From a virus, in IMG/VR virus record IMGVR_UViG_3300028840_008161, positions 1-21,598 of that record: a stretch of 21,598 bases of DNA; one strand, given 5' to 3'. The translations under genes were made by a program, and so were the position numbers. The notes under the pieces were generated by a model, which was not told the origin of the DNA, did no database searches, and was given only the letters and a program-made list of their open reading frames with translations. Of the stretch, positions 21,036-21,598 are shown one piece after another (the stretch's first letter is position 1; the number at the start of each line of letters is the position of its first letter).

Positions 21036-21598
21036 TGGCAACGCAAATCAACACCAACCAGATCAAGGACGGCGCGGTGACGGCGGCCAAGCTGTCGTTC
21101 GTTCCCACGCAAGTGCTGGCGATGGTGGATACGTTCAGCAAGCTGGTCGATAACGACGGCTCAGAAACCGCGATCATGACCGAGACGATCCCTGGCGGCA
21201 CGCTGGGAAGCACCGGTCTCATCGTGGGGCGCATCCGAGGGTGGGCGCGCAACGAGTCGGGGAGCAACAAGACGGTCGTGCTGCGCCTGAAATATGGAGC
21301 CGAGACCCTGGCAACCACCGGGGCGATTGACATCCCCAACGGCATTACGGAGTCCGCCGTCCACGTCGACTTTGTGCTGGCTGCGAATGCGGGGGAATCT
21401 GCGCAGTTGGGCGGTCTGACGGCTGGCATCTTCCTCTTGGACGAACAGAAGACAGAGGGCGGGGCCGACGACGGCTCGGCGTCTCAGGACTCGTCGGGGG
21501 ACCTGGACCTGGTGGTGACGTGGGACTTCAGCGCGGCGGATGGGGCGCTCGAATACAAACAGTACGGTTACGAACTGCAATTTGCGGACCCCGGATAG
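21035..21598 (+). CDS. Putative tail fibre protein
   Basis: 187 aa, complete with TAG at the window edge. The start overlaps the stop codon of the spike gene (TAATG). It begins MATQINTNQIKDGAVTAAKL, a motif seen at the head of many tail fibre and fibre-repeat proteins ('I.~~qIkDGAVTaaKL'). The rest is beta-rich (LIVGRIRGWARNESGSNKTVVLRLKYGAETL, SAVHVDFVLAANAGESAQLGG), without enzyme motifs. It probably attaches to the tail tip or forms a short fibre. Confidence 0.65.
   Translation: MATQINTNQIKDGAVTAAKLSFVPTQVLAMVDTFSKLVDNDGSETAIMTETIPGGTLGSTGLIVGRIRGWARNESGSNKTVVLRLKYGAETLATTGAIDIPNGITESAVHVDFVLAANAGESAQLGGLTAGIFLLDEQKTEGGADDGSASQDSSGDLDLVVTWDFSAADGALEYKQYGYELQFADPG

Noticed and set aside
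1-21598. tRNA, rRNA, integrase or attachment site
   Set aside because: None found by eye on either strand; element boundaries must lie outside the window.

Overview
The window looks like the structural half of a long-tailed (siphovirus-type) prophage or prophage-derived element in a GC-rich bacterium. Three families of short host-like repeats lie in the gaps between phage genes: palindromes with CCCTCCCCCTTAAAGGGGGAGGG-type cores, GTCCACAGATT...AATCTGTGGAC elements, and TCAGCAGTCAGC / GCTGACTGCTGA clusters. From memory this style of intergenic repeat suits Chloroflexota (Anaerolineae, Caldilineae or Roseiflexus relatives), but no rRNA or housekeeping gene is present to confirm it. Portal, terminase, lysis, integrase and attachment sites are not in the window; portal and terminase would be expected to the left.

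Layout, left to right. 1-1744 (minus): a two-gene, lower-GC cassette with a four-helix membrane protein and a membrane-anchored pentapeptide-repeat/TIR protein. 1745-2054: a regulatory gap with a good plus-strand promoter followed by an intrinsic-terminator-like hairpin just ahead of the scaffold gene. 2055-4087: scaffold, major capsid protein and a small head protein. 4186-6701: a glycosyltransferase, a SAM methyltransferase-like protein and a sulfotransferase-like protein, separated by repeats. 6748-8227: head-tail connector, head closure protein and tail terminator. 8257-8997 (minus): membrane protein flanked by a 54-bp direct duplication. 9354-9755: tail tube. 9798-10145 (minus): DUF805 membrane protein. 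10233-10726: tail assembly chaperones joined by a textbook -1 frameshift signal. 10833-11165: HK97 gp10-like protein. 11256-12149 (minus): membrane-anchored concanavalin-like protein. 12289-17257: a very short tape measure, a large Dit-like protein, a baseplate hub and a three-repeat fibre. 17479-21598: a lipoprotein-like two-domain glycoside hydrolase (GH16), a small protein, a beta-helix tailspike and a fibre-like protein.

The plus-strand genes together build a capsid, neck, short non-contractile tail and carbohydrate-directed tip. Every minus-strand gene interrupts this series at a junction between structural genes, and all five minus-strand proteins have predicted membrane segments. They look like independently acquired morons acting at the host envelope, for example in superinfection exclusion, defence or lysogenic conversion. 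The three modification enzymes could decorate the virion or the host surface glycans that the tailspike and GH16 protein might attack. The most testable novelties are the antisense membrane-protein cassettes, the duplicated gene end around one of them, the TIR/pentapeptide pair, the modification trio inside the head operon, and the promoter-terminator leader controlling the capsid genes.
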